Shown: positions 15,344-24,348 of the stretch, piece by piece
Position numbering within the stretch: position 1 is the stretch's first letter
Layout of the letters: each line of letters begins with the position of its first letter
Assembly: GCA_023249095.1 (NCBI GenBank)
Contig: JAHFDK010000031.1
Span: forward strand, 1 to 35,437
DNA length: 35,437 nucleotides
Origin: Candidatus Rokuibacteriota bacterium
GTDB taxonomy: Bacteria; Methylomirabilota; Methylomirabilia; Rokubacteriales; CSP1-6
Direction: 5' to 3'
Position numbers and translations under genes: made by a program
The notes under the pieces: generated by a model
What the model saw: only the letters and a program-made list of their open reading frames with translations
The model's database searches: none
Told to the model about the DNA's origin: nothing

Positions 15344-16555
15344 CTATTTCTTGACGAGCTCGCACCCTCCCTGGTCGAGTGGCCGGAACGCCTGCTCGGC
15401 CGGGATGGTCGCCTGGATCTTGTAGTAGTCCCACGGGTACTTCGACTCGGCCGGCTTCTTCACCTCGACGAGGTACGCCGGATGGATCTTGCGGCCGTCG
15501 ACGCGGATGGTCCCCTTGCCGAAGAGCGGGTCGTCCGTCGGCAGCTCCTTCATCTTGGCGATGACCTTGGCGCCTTCGTCGCTCTTGAGCGCCTCGACGG
15601 CCTTCAGGTAGTGCAGCGTCCCCGCGTAGGCGCCGGCGTGGATCATCGTCGGATGGATCCCCCGATTCCGCTCGGCGAACCGCTTCGCGAACGCGCGCGT
15701 TTTCTCGTTGAGATCCCAGTAGAAGGTCTCGGTGAAGGTGAGTCCCTGGGCTTTCTCGAGGCCGAGCGCGTGCACGTCGGTGAGGAAGACCAGGAGACCC
15801 GCGAACTTCTGGCCGCCCTTCACGATGCCGAACTCGGCGCCCTGCTTGATGGCGTTGGTGGTGTCGCCGCCGGCGTTGGCCAGGCCGATGATCTTGGCCT
15901 TCGAGGCCTGCGCCTGGAGCAGGAACGACGAGAAGTCCTGGGTGTTGAGCGGGTGCCGGACCTTGCCCAGGACCTTGCCACCGTTCTTGAGCACGACCGC
16001 CTCGACGTCGCGCTCGAGCGCGTGGCCGAACGCGTAGTCGGCGGTGATGAAGAACCATGTGTCGCCGCCGGTCTTCACGACCGCGTTGCCGGTGCCGTTC
16101 GCGAGCGCCCACGTGTCGTACGTCCAGTGGATCGTGTTGGGCGAGCACGCCTTGCCGGTGAGGTCGGACGATGCCGCAGAGGAAACGATGAACGCCTTGC
16201 CCTTGTCGCGGGTGATCTGGTTGACGGCGAGCGCGACGCCGGAGTTGGGCACGTCGAGGATGAGGTCCACCTTCTCGGCGTCGTACCACTGGCGGGCGAG
16301 CTGGGAGCCCACGTCGGCCTTGTTCTGGTGGTCGGCGAACACGATCTCGACCTTCAGGCCCTTCGCGGTGGCCCCGTAGTCCTCGACCGCCATCCGCGCC
16401 GCCACCACCGAGCCCTGGCCGGCCAGGTCGGCGTAGAGGCTCGACTGGTCGTTGAGGACCCCGATCTTGACGACGCCGTCGGAAATCTGGGCGCGGGCCG
16501 GGCTCGCGGCCAGGGTCAGAACGCCGATGAGTGCGACGATGCGTGCGATGGTCAT
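15344..16555 (-). CDS. ABC transporter substrate-binding protein, Liv/HAAT type (module 3)
   Basis: A 403-residue exported protein with ATG at 16555. The signal peptide (MTIARIVALIGVLTLAASPA) ends with a likely cut after ARA, before QISDG. The mature protein begins VVKIGVLNDQSSLYADLAGQ, the classic Peripla_BP_6 opening, followed by ARMAVEDYGATAKGLKVEIV, DHQNKADVGSQLARQW, a VDLILDVPNSGVALAV strand, TWFFITADYAFGHALERDV at the second lobe, and a terminal CELVKK. This subtype resembles binding proteins for aromatic or other hydrophobic acids, in agreement with the crotonase neighbours, but the ligand is inference. It lies 42 bases after livF and is followed by the large inverted repeat. Confidence 0.93.
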   Translation of the reverse strand: MTIARIVALIGVLTLAASPARAQISDGVVKIGVLNDQSSLYADLAGQGSVVAARMAVEDYGATAKGLKVEIVFADHQNKADVGSQLARQWYDAEKVDLILDVPNSGVALAVNQITRDKGKAFIVSSAASSDLTGKACSPNTIHWTYDTWALANGTGNAVVKTGGDTWFFITADYAFGHALERDVEAVVLKNGGKVLGKVRHPLNTQDFSSFLLQAQASKAKIIGLANAGGDTTNAIKQGAEFGIVKGGQKFAGLLVFLTDVHALGLEKAQGLTFTETFYWDLNEKTRAFAKRFAERNRGIHPTMIHAGAYAGTLHYLKAVEALKSDEGAKVIAKMKELPTDDPLFGKGTIRVDGRKIHPAYLVEVKKPAESKYPWDYYKIQATIPAEQAFRPLDQGGCELVKK

Positions 16556-16597
16556 GCGCTGCGCTCCTTCGCGACCGATGTTGGTCGGCCGCCGGCA

Positions 16598-18050
<1,453 letters not shown>

Positions 18051-18051
18051 C

Positions 18052-18837
18052 TCAGGAGGGCAAGCCGGCCGGCGGATAGAAGCGCGCCTCCCGCTTCTCC
18101 TTCCAGGCGCGGTTGGACTCGTCCATCTCCCACGACGCCACGCACTCGTTCTGCGCCCTCAGCACCTCCTCGAGCAGCCCGCGCGGGTCGCGGTGGAACG
18201 ACTCGTGGAGCAGTCGCTTGGTGTGGGCGGTCGCGGTGGGAGAGGCGCCGCGCACCTTCCCGATGACGGTCGCGAGCGCCCGGTCGAGGTCGGCGCGCGG
18301 ACACACCCAGTTGACGAGGCCGATGGCGCGCGCCTCGGTGGGGCTCACGTGATCGTTCAGGAGCGCCAGCTCCTTGGCGCGCCCCACGCCGACGACGCGC
18401 GCCAGGCGTAGCACCGCGCCGTCGGGGACGAGGCCGTGGCGGGTCGCACCGAGGCCGAGGATGGCGTCGTCGGTGACCAAGCGGAGATCGCACGCAAGCG
18501 CCAGCTGCAAGCCGCCGCCGATCGAGTAGCCATGCAGGACGGCGACCGTGAGCTTCGGCATGTCCTCCAGGCGGTCGAGCGCGCGGTTCCAGTGCCGATA
18601 GAACGCCTCGCCGATCGACCCCGCCGCGAGCGCGGTCCGGTCCATGCCCGAGCAGAACGCCCGGCCGGCCCCGCGAACGACCACCTGCGCGACGCTGGCG
18701 TCGGTCGCGGCGGTCGCGGCGTGGTCGGCGAGCGCGGCGGCGAGCTCGGTGGACAGCGCGTTGAGGACGTTCGGCCGGTTGAGCGTGATCCAGCCGACTC
18801 CGTCCCTGGCTTCGTAGGTGACGAGCGCCTCGGTCAT
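18052..18837 (-). CDS. crotonase-superfamily acyl-CoA enzyme, probably not a classical hydratase
   Basis: A 261-residue crotonase. The oxyanion-hole segments are clear: RAFCSGMD (59-66) and YSIGGGLQLALACD (104-117). By alignment with rat enoyl-CoA hydratase, its catalytic Glu144 corresponds to Gln111 here and Glu164 to Ala131, so both hydratase glutamates are missing. Asp139, in HGLVPDGA, occupies the position used by crotonase-fold isomerases and 4-chlorobenzoyl-CoA dehalogenase. An isomerase, hydrolase or lyase is therefore more likely than a hydratase. It is the first gene of the third liv operon; the ATG at 18837 lies 39 bases from the predicted -10. Its position suggests that it acts on the CoA ester of the imported substrate. 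Confidence 0.88.
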   Translation of the reverse strand: MTEALVTYEARDGVGWITLNRPNVLNALSTELAAALADHAATAATDASVAQVVVRGAGRAFCSGMDRTALAAGSIGEAFYRHWNRALDRLEDMPKLTVAVLHGYSIGGGLQLALACDLRLVTDDAILGLGATRHGLVPDGAVLRLARVVGVGRAKELALLNDHVSPTEARAIGLVNWVCPRADLDRALATVIGKVRGASPTATAHTKRLLHESFHRDPRGLLEEVLRAQNECVASWEMDESNRAWKEKREARFYPPAGLPS

Positions 18838-18876
18838 CTAGGTCCGGTCGGTGAGATTGTGGACGCCGCTCACGAA

Positions 18877-18904
18877 GTTGTACGATCACCGCGTGCGGTG
18901 TGAA
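18877..18904 (-). promoter_or_regulatory. putative promoter of the third liv operon
   Basis: Read on the minus strand, TTCACA (18904-18899, five of six matches to TTGACA) and TACAAC (18882-18877, four of six to TATAAT) are separated by 16 bases. It lies 39 bases upstream of the crotonase ATG and in the short divergent gap between the crotonase and the plus-strand binding protein. On the plus strand the overlapping TACGAT (18881-18886), 18 bases after TTGTGG, could be a weaker promoter for the binding protein. Confidence 0.5.
18887..18900. promoter_or_regulatory. perfect dyad lying between -35 and -10 (candidate operator)
   Basis: CACCGC-GT-GCGGTG is a perfect six-base-pair inverted repeat with a two-base centre. 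It fills almost exactly the spacer of the predicted minus-strand promoter, where a bound dimeric regulator would block RNA polymerase. Because the gap is divergent, it could control both the liv operon and the plus-strand binding protein. No regulator gene is visible nearby. Confidence 0.5.
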
Positions 18905-18928
18905 AGTCAAGGCCGCCCGGCCCCGCCC

Positions 18929-19900
18929 ATGACCGTGACCACACGCCGCCGATTCGTCGCCGGTGCCCTCGCCGTGACAACGACCCCCGTCCTGACGCGC
19001 GCCGCCCGCGCGCAGACCGCGGTCAAGATCGGGACGGCGGTGCTCGGCGACTACGCGATGGCGGGCCCGGTCATCGTCGCCCTCGAGCGGGGCTTCTTCA
19101 AGTCCGAGGGGCTCGCCGCCGAGTTCGTGCCGTTTCGCGGCGGCCCGGATCTTCTCAAGGCGGTGATGGTCGGCGAGTGTCTCGTCGGGATCACTGGCAG
19201 CACCGACATTCTCGTCTTCCGCGAGGCCGGCTCGCCGATCAAGATGATCGCGACGCACACTGAGGGCAACCACTTCACGCTGAACGTCGCGCAGGACGTC
19301 CAGCGGGTCGGCGACCTCAAGGGCAAGGCGATCGGCGTCACCCGCGTGGGCGCCACGACGTGGGTCTTCGCTCGCATGCTCGCCAAGAAGGAAGGCTGGG
19401 ACCCGGACAAGGACGTGCAGGTTGTCGGCCTCGGCGGCCTCGACGCACAGCTCGCGGCCATGGCCCGCAAGGAGATCACCGCCTACGTCTGGGGCGATGG
19501 CGGCGCGGTGACCGAGCTCCAGGGCAAGTCCAAGGTCCTCCTGCGCTTGGACTCGGTGACGCCGAAGTGGATCAGTCAGATCCAGTACGCGTCCGAGGAT
19601 GCGATCGTCAAGCAGACCGACGCGATCCGGAAGAGCCAGCGAGCGCTCTTCCGTGCGCTCAAGCTCATGCGCGAGAACCCGAGAGACGCGGCGGAGCTCG
19701 TGTCCAAGAAGCTCGGCTGGACCCCGGAGGCGGTGCTCGGCGCCCACAAGATCTCCGGGCCGTTGCTGCCCGTCGACGGCCAGATCAACGCGGAGGCGCT
19801 CGTGGCCATGCAGGAGACGCTCCTGGAGCACGGCCTCATCAAGAAGAAGCTCCCCCTCGCCGACCACTACACCCGGGAGTTCACGCCTGTTCGGGTGTAG
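18929..19900 (+). CDS. NitT/TauT-type ABC substrate-binding protein (NMT1/SsuA-like), solitary
   Basis: A 323-residue exported binding protein. I chose ATG at 18929 over an earlier in-frame start because it opens a Tat-like signal (MTVTTRRRFVAGALAV) with a probable cut after ARA near residue 28. There is no clear Shine-Dalgarno. The mature protein starts VKIGTAVLGDYAMAGPVIVA and has ERGFFKSEGLAAEFVPF, FRGGPDLLKAVMVGE and LKGKAIGVTRVGATTWVFAR, the layout of the NMT1/SsuA family for sulfonates, nitrate, pyrimidine precursors and phthalate-like acids. No permease or ATPase lies beside it. The nearest cognate-type importer genes are at 26513-28873 on the other strand. Its gene and the next two could be cotranscribed. 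Confidence 0.9.
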   Translation: MTVTTRRRFVAGALAVTTTPVLTRAARAQTAVKIGTAVLGDYAMAGPVIVALERGFFKSEGLAAEFVPFRGGPDLLKAVMVGECLVGITGSTDILVFREAGSPIKMIATHTEGNHFTLNVAQDVQRVGDLKGKAIGVTRVGATTWVFARMLAKKEGWDPDKDVQVVGLGGLDAQLAAMARKEITAYVWGDGGAVTELQGKSKVLLRLDSVTPKWISQIQYASEDAIVKQTDAIRKSQRALFRALKLMRENPRDAAELVSKKLGWTPEAVLGAHKISGPLLPVDGQINAEALVAMQETLLEHGLIKKKLPLADHYTREFTPVRV

Positions 19901-19940
19901 CGCGAGTCATTGTCGCGGGGATGGTCGTCCGCTTACCATC

Positions 19941-21265
19941 CTGATCGGCCTGTTCATCCTGCTTTGCGCGAGTCCCGGCGTCGGGACGGCCCAGGTCTTC
20001 ATCGCGACCCACCCCAAGCCCGAGTTCACGATCGGACCGCTGTTCGTCCGGGCGAACGTCGGGCCCACCGCCGGGCCGGTCGACGTCACCGTGCTCTTCA
20101 GCGTGGTGCCTGCCACCGTGAACGGCGGTGTGCGCGAGCAGGACCTCTACCTCCTCTGGCCCGGCGAGGTGGACGGCGAGGTCGTTGCCGGCGCGCCCGA
20201 GCCCGAGCTCCGCCGCACCGTCGAGGCGCGTGGATTCCAGGTGACGCGGGAGGGACGACTGCCGCTCTCGGCACGGGCGATTTACTCCGGCCCCCAGCGC
20301 CCGCGACCCGAGGCGCTTCCTGGCGGCGCGCCGTTCGTCACCTACTCCCGGGAGGGCGGCCCGCTCGGCCAGGGCGCGCCGGCGAGCTGGATCCGGATCC
20401 CGTGGACCCCCCGGCTCGTCGATCGCACGTGGCTCGTCGAGCTCCGGATGCGCCTGACGACTCTCCGGAGGCCGAAGCAAGCCACCGGGCTGGAGAACGT
20501 CCTCTGGGGCGAGCGTCACGTGATCACCCTGAGCTTCAACGACGTCAGGACGCGCGCGACGTTCCCGATGTACCTCGCCCATCGCGATCGCGTCGTCCAC
20601 CTCGCCGACGATCCTTCCCAGCTCATCATCAACTTCGTAGACTCGGATCACCTGAAGATCCACGAGGTCTATCCGGGCTCGAGCCAGCGGCGATCGAGCG
20701 AGACCCGCCGGGCCACGGAGATCGTCTCGGCCTATCTCGATCCGTCCGAGGGAATCCGACCTCAAGTCTTGTCGGTGCAGTTCGATACTTCACGGGCTGG
20801 AAGGCCTGGGCGCCGGTCCTCTTCGCCACGCTCTTCTTCGTCCTGGGCAACCTCGCGGGGCCGCTGGTCACGACCCTCGCCAAGAGTGTCAGCGCGCGGA
20901 TCCAGGGACGCATTCACTTCGGACCGAGCAGTGGCGCTCCCGCCCGACGCGATACCGGGACAGTCGTCCCGCGCGAGACGCTCGCGCGCATCTCGCCGGG
21001 CGAGACGACGTACGACGAGATCCTCAGCCTTTGCGGGCCCGACCCGGAGGAGCGCGAGCGTCTCAGCGCGCCAGGCCGCCGTACCCTCGTCTACCGCGGG
21101 CGGCGCGTCGTGCCTTACCGGCAACGGCGGCTCGGCTGGCTCGCGACCGTGCACCGCTGGGACGTCGAGCACCATGAGGTCGAGATCGAGCTCGACGGCG
21201 ACAGAGTCCGCGACATCCAGGCCCAGGTCCACAGGAGTCGCCTGACCCAGCCGGGGCAGGCCTGA
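19941..21265 (+). pseudogene. frameshifted paralogue of the unrecognised membrane-anchored protein at 21277-22602
   Basis: Two frames together give a full copy of the downstream protein. Codons 19941-20783 run in one frame to SVQF; from 20786 the match (YFTGWKAWAPVLFATLFF) continues one frame away. The paralogue reads VQFGYF at the join, so one base is missing near 20784 (TTCGATAC for expected TTCGGATAC). With it restored the product is 441 residues, the same length as the intact paralogue. The start is also abnormal: CTG-ATC-GGC stands where the paralogue has GTG-ATC-GGC. An out-of-frame ATG at 19921 would need another frameshift. The predicted protein has a signal peptide, a large exported domain (CTVQF-equivalent end near 281), one membrane helix and a small C-terminal domain. 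It is either a decaying gene or a base-call error. Confidence 0.75.
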
Positions 21266-21276
21266 GGAGCTCACCG

Positions 21277-22602
21277 GTGATCGGCGCCTGGATCGCGGCG
21301 CTACTGCTCGTGGCCCCCGTCGCCGCCGAAGGACAGGTCTTCCTCGCCTCGCGGCCGAACCCCGAGTTCACGATCGGCCCGCTCTTCGTGCGCGCGACCG
21401 TGACGTCCGAGTTCAGCGCCGTCACGCTGGACGTCCTCTGGAGCCTCGTGATCCCGCCGACCCGGAGCGGCGCCGCCATCCAGCAGGATCTCTACCTCCT
21501 CTGGCCGAATTCGGTCGGCGCGAGCGCGGCGGACGGGCCGCCCGACGCGGCGCTCGCCGCGTACGTCGCGAAGCGCGGGTTCACGCCGATCAAGGAGGGG
21601 CGCCTGCCGCTCTTCGCGCAGAGTCTCTATCGTATCGGCGAGGAGCTGCCGCCCGAGCCCGTCGCCGGCGGCGCGCCGTTCGTGACGATCATCCGCCTGG
21701 GCGGCCCGCTCGGCCTCACGTCGCCCGTGACCTACGTGCGGATCCCCTGGACGCCCCTGCTCGCCAACCGCACCTGGCTGATGAACCTCCGGATGCAGGT
21801 GACGGACATCGTCAAGCGGCGCACGGCGACGTGGATCGAGGACGCGTTTTGGGGCCCGCACTACGCGATCTCGCTCACGTTCAACGACGTGCGGCCGCGC
21901 GCCCTGTTCCCGCTCTATTTCGAGCATCGGGACCGTGTCATCCGTCTCGCCGACGACCCGTCGCAGCTCGTCCTGAACTTTCGCGACGCCGAGCACCTCA
22001 AGATCTACGACATCTTCCCGCGCACGGCGGGACGCCGGCTCAGCGAGACGCTCGACTCGACCGAGGAGATCTCGCTCTTCCTCGACCGCTCCGAAGGCAT
22101 CAGTCCCCAGGTCCTGACGGTGCAGTTCGGCTACTTCCGGGGCCTGCGGTCTTGGGCGCCGGTCCTGATCCCGATCGTCTTCTTCGCCCTCGGCAACCTG
22201 GCGATGCCCCTCTTTATGATGATCGCGCGTCGGGCCGGCGCCCAGCTCGCGAGTCGCGTTCAGTTTGGGCCCGGCGACGCCGCGCGGCGGACCGGCGTCA
22301 TTTTCTCGCGCGATACGCTCGCACGCATCGTGCCGGGGACGACGCGGTACGAGGAGGTCTTGCGGCTCGGCGGCGGCGCCCCCGAAGAGCACGAGCAGCT
22401 CGCCACGCCCGATCGGCGCACGGTCGTCTACCGCGGGCGCCTGGTCGTGCCCCAGCGCCAACGCCGCTTCGGGTGGCTCGCGACGGTCAGTCGCTGGTCC
22501 GTGGAGCAGCACGAGGTCGAGATCACGCTCGAGCGGGACGTCGTCACCGACGTACAGGCGCGTGTGCGCCGCTCGCCCCTCACCCCTCCCGCCACCAGCT
22601 GA
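21277..22602 (+). CDS. unrecognised signal-peptide, single-helix membrane protein with BamE/SmpA-like C-terminal region
   Basis: A 441-residue protein starting at GTG 21277, eleven bases after the previous stop, with GAGGAG upstream. Residues 1-20 look like a signal peptide (cut near AAEG-QVF). Residues 21-285 form a beta-rich, presumably periplasmic domain with conserved PNPEFTIGPLFVRA (27-40), QQDLYLLWP (69-77), YVRIPWTP (153-160) and FNDVRPRALFPLYFEHRDRV blocks that recur in the neighbouring paralogue. A membrane helix spans about 293-317 (WAPVLIPIVFFALGNLAMPL). The last 90 residues (FSRDTLARIVPGTTRYEEVL onward, 343-430) resemble the SmpA/OmlA/BamE pattern, but would lie in the cytoplasm if the topology is simple. 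I do not recognise the family; no function is assigned. Confidence 0.85.
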   Translation: MIGAWIAALLLVAPVAAEGQVFLASRPNPEFTIGPLFVRATVTSEFSAVTLDVLWSLVIPPTRSGAAIQQDLYLLWPNSVGASAADGPPDAALAAYVAKRGFTPIKEGRLPLFAQSLYRIGEELPPEPVAGGAPFVTIIRLGGPLGLTSPVTYVRIPWTPLLANRTWLMNLRMQVTDIVKRRTATWIEDAFWGPHYAISLTFNDVRPRALFPLYFEHRDRVIRLADDPSQLVLNFRDAEHLKIYDIFPRTAGRRLSETLDSTEEISLFLDRSEGISPQVLTVQFGYFRGLRSWAPVLIPIVFFALGNLAMPLFMMIARRAGAQLASRVQFGPGDAARRTGVIFSRDTLARIVPGTTRYEEVLRLGGGAPEEHEQLATPDRRTVVYRGRLVVPQRQRRFGWLATVSRWSVEQHEVEITLERDVVTDVQARVRRSPLTPPATS

Positions 22603-22682
22603 GTATCGGGCAGCGCGGGGTCGCGGCGCAGGGTGCGGGTTGGCGCGACTCGTTCCCGCCGCGTAGCACGCGGGCCGGGGCC

Positions 22683-22714
22683 TTGACAGGGGTCGCGAAC
22701 CGCCCCCATATAGA
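22683..22714 (+). promoter_or_regulatory. possible promoter for the family-5 binding protein operon
   Basis: TTGACA (22683-22688) is a perfect -35 hexamer. The best -10 is TATAGA (22709-22714), but the 20-base spacer is long; a closer CATATA is poorer. The position, about 45 bases before the ATG at 22759 in a 156-base gap, is appropriate. The rest of the gap (22603-22682) shows nothing I can interpret. Confidence 0.4.
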
Positions 22715-22758
22715 GCCCTCTGACGTCCGAAACCCACGCACCGCCGAGGGAGGCGTGT

Positions 22759-24303
22759 ATGGCCGAGATGACCCGACGGGACGTACTCAAGATCGCGGCA
22801 GCCGGAGCCACCGCCGCGCTGCAGGGCGTGATCCCGAGCCCCGCGCACTCGCAAGGTACGCAGAAGCGCGAGCTCGTCGTCGCTCAGGGCGGCGACGTCG
22901 CCCAGTTCGACCCGCACATGAGCACGTCGTCGAACGACATCCGCATCTCGTTCAATCTCTTCGACAACCTGACGAGCCGGCGCCCGGACGGCAAGCTGGC
23001 GCCGGGCCTCGCGACGGAGTGGAAGCTCCAGGGCCAGACGACGTGGGTGTTCAAGCTGCGCCAGGGCGTCAAGTGGCACAACGGCGACCCCTTCAGCTCG
23101 GCGGACGCCAAGTTCAGCATCGAGCGCACCTACGATCCCAATACCAAAATGCGGGTCAACACCGTCTTCACGACCGTGGATAGGATCGAGGCGCCGGACC
23201 CAGCGACGCTGATCATTCACACCAAGAAGCCCGATCCGCTGCTGCCCGCGCGGCTCGGGTTCTACGGCGGGCAGATCGTGCCCAAGAAATACCTGGACGC
23301 CGTAGGCCCCGACACCTTCAACCAGAAGCCGGTCGGCACGGGACCCGTGCGCTTTGTCTCCTGGACGAAGGACGACAGGGTCCTGCTCGAGGCGAACCCG
23401 GACTACTGGGGCGGCCGTGTGGACTTCGATCGCCTCATCGTTCGGGCCCTGCCCGAGATGGCGCCGCGGGTGGCGGCCCTGCTCAAGGGCGAAGTGGATC
23501 TGATCACCCAGGTTCCGCCCGACCAGGGCGAGCGAGTCAAGGCCAACGCCGGCACCCTGGTGAGCGGCGCCCTCTACGGCGGGCTCTACGTGCTCGCCGT
23601 GAACTCGAAGCGGCCGCCGCTCGACAACCCCCTGGTGAAACAGGCGCTCTCACTGGCCATCGACCGGGAGACCATCGTCAAGGAGCTGTGGCGGGGGCGA
23701 GGCGTCGTTCCCAGCGGCCCCATCGCCAAGGGCGACAATCACTTCGACGCTTCGCTGCCGCCGCTCGCCTACGATCCAAAGGAAGCCAGGGAGCGTCTGC
23801 GCAAGGCCGGCTACAAGAACGAGGAGATCGTCATCGAAACCACCGCGGGCTACATGGCGGGCGACAGGCCCATGGCCGAGGCCGTTCAGGCCATGTGGCG
23901 CGACGCGGGGGTCAACGCCAAGGTCGAGCTCGTCGAGTATTCCGTGCGCGCCCAGAAGAACCGCGACAAGAGCTTCAAGGGCCTGTGGTGGTCGGATCCG
24001 ACATCAACGCTGCGCGACCCCGACGGCATGATGTGGCGCCTGCTCGGTCCCGGTGGCCCGCAGGACTACTGGCGTCATCCCGAGTTCGACGAGCTCGGCA
24101 ACGCCGCCCGCTTCTCGGTCGACGAGAAGTTCCGCGCCGACGCGTACCGGAAGATGACCAAGCTCTCCCTCGAGCACTTTCCGTGGATTCCGGTGATCCA
24201 GCCGTACGAGGACTACGGGCTCCAGAAGCACGTGGAGTGGACGCCGGACCCGCTGCAGCAGCTCGAGATCCGCCGCTTCAACTTCAAGTTCCGCCGCGCG
24301 TAG
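22759..24303 (+). CDS. ABC transporter substrate-binding protein, family 5 (peptide/nickel/oligosaccharide type)
   Basis: A 514-residue exported binding protein with a Tat-type signal (MTRRDVLKIAAAGATAAL at residues 4-21) and likely cleavage after SPAHS near residue 31. ATG at 22759 is preceded by GAGGGAGG. The SBP_bac_5 pattern is clear: VAQGGDVAQFDPHMSTSSND, FNLFDNLTSRRPDGKLAPGL, WVFKLRQGVKWHNGDPFSSA then DAKFSIERTYDP, GTGPVRFVSWTKDDRVLLEA, and VKQALSLAIDRETIVKELW. The length is usual for DppA/OppA relatives. It is followed by a strong hairpin and two Dpp-type permeases. Such proteins bind peptides, nickel, glutathione or plant-derived sugars; the ligand here is unknown. Confidence 0.94.
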   Translation: MAEMTRRDVLKIAAAGATAALQGVIPSPAHSQGTQKRELVVAQGGDVAQFDPHMSTSSNDIRISFNLFDNLTSRRPDGKLAPGLATEWKLQGQTTWVFKLRQGVKWHNGDPFSSADAKFSIERTYDPNTKMRVNTVFTTVDRIEAPDPATLIIHTKKPDPLLPARLGFYGGQIVPKKYLDAVGPDTFNQKPVGTGPVRFVSWTKDDRVLLEANPDYWGGRVDFDRLIVRALPEMAPRVAALLKGEVDLITQVPPDQGERVKANAGTLVSGALYGGLYVLAVNSKRPPLDNPLVKQALSLAIDRETIVKELWRGRGVVPSGPIAKGDNHFDASLPPLAYDPKEARERLRKAGYKNEEIVIETTAGYMAGDRPMAEAVQAMWRDAGVNAKVELVEYSVRAQKNRDKSFKGLWWSDPTSTLRDPDGMMWRLLGPGGPQDYWRHPEFDELGNAARFSVDEKFRADAYRKMTKLSLEHFPWIPVIQPYEDYGLQKHVEWTPDPLQQLEIRRFNFKFRRA

Positions 24304-24313
24304 ACCGGCTTCC

Positions 24314-24342
24314 GGGGGCGGAGCCTGGCGGGCTCCGCCCCC
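24314..24342 (+). terminator. strong GC hairpin between binding protein and permease genes (attenuator / mRNA stabiliser)
   Basis: GGGGGCGGAGCC (24314-24325), loop TGGCG, GGCTCCGCCCCC (24331-24342) makes a perfect 12-base-pair stem ten bases after the binding-protein stop and six bases before the permease ATG. No T-run follows. Hairpins at this place in ABC importer operons commonly protect the binding-protein message and lower permease expression. The hairpin also covers the expected ribosome-binding region of the permease gene, which has no visible Shine-Dalgarno. Confidence 0.6.
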
Positions 24343-24348
24343 GCGCCT

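Noticed and set aside
22603-22682. Possible weak stem (GCGGG / CCCGC) after the unknown protein gene as a terminator
   Set aside because: The stem is only five base pairs with a long loop and no T-run, so it is not distinguishable from chance in GC-rich DNA.
21831-23183. Plus-strand open frame of 450 codons across the end of the unknown protein and the start of the family-5 binding protein
   Set aside because: It is Arg/Pro-rich without motifs and crosses the intergenic promoter region in the wrong frame.
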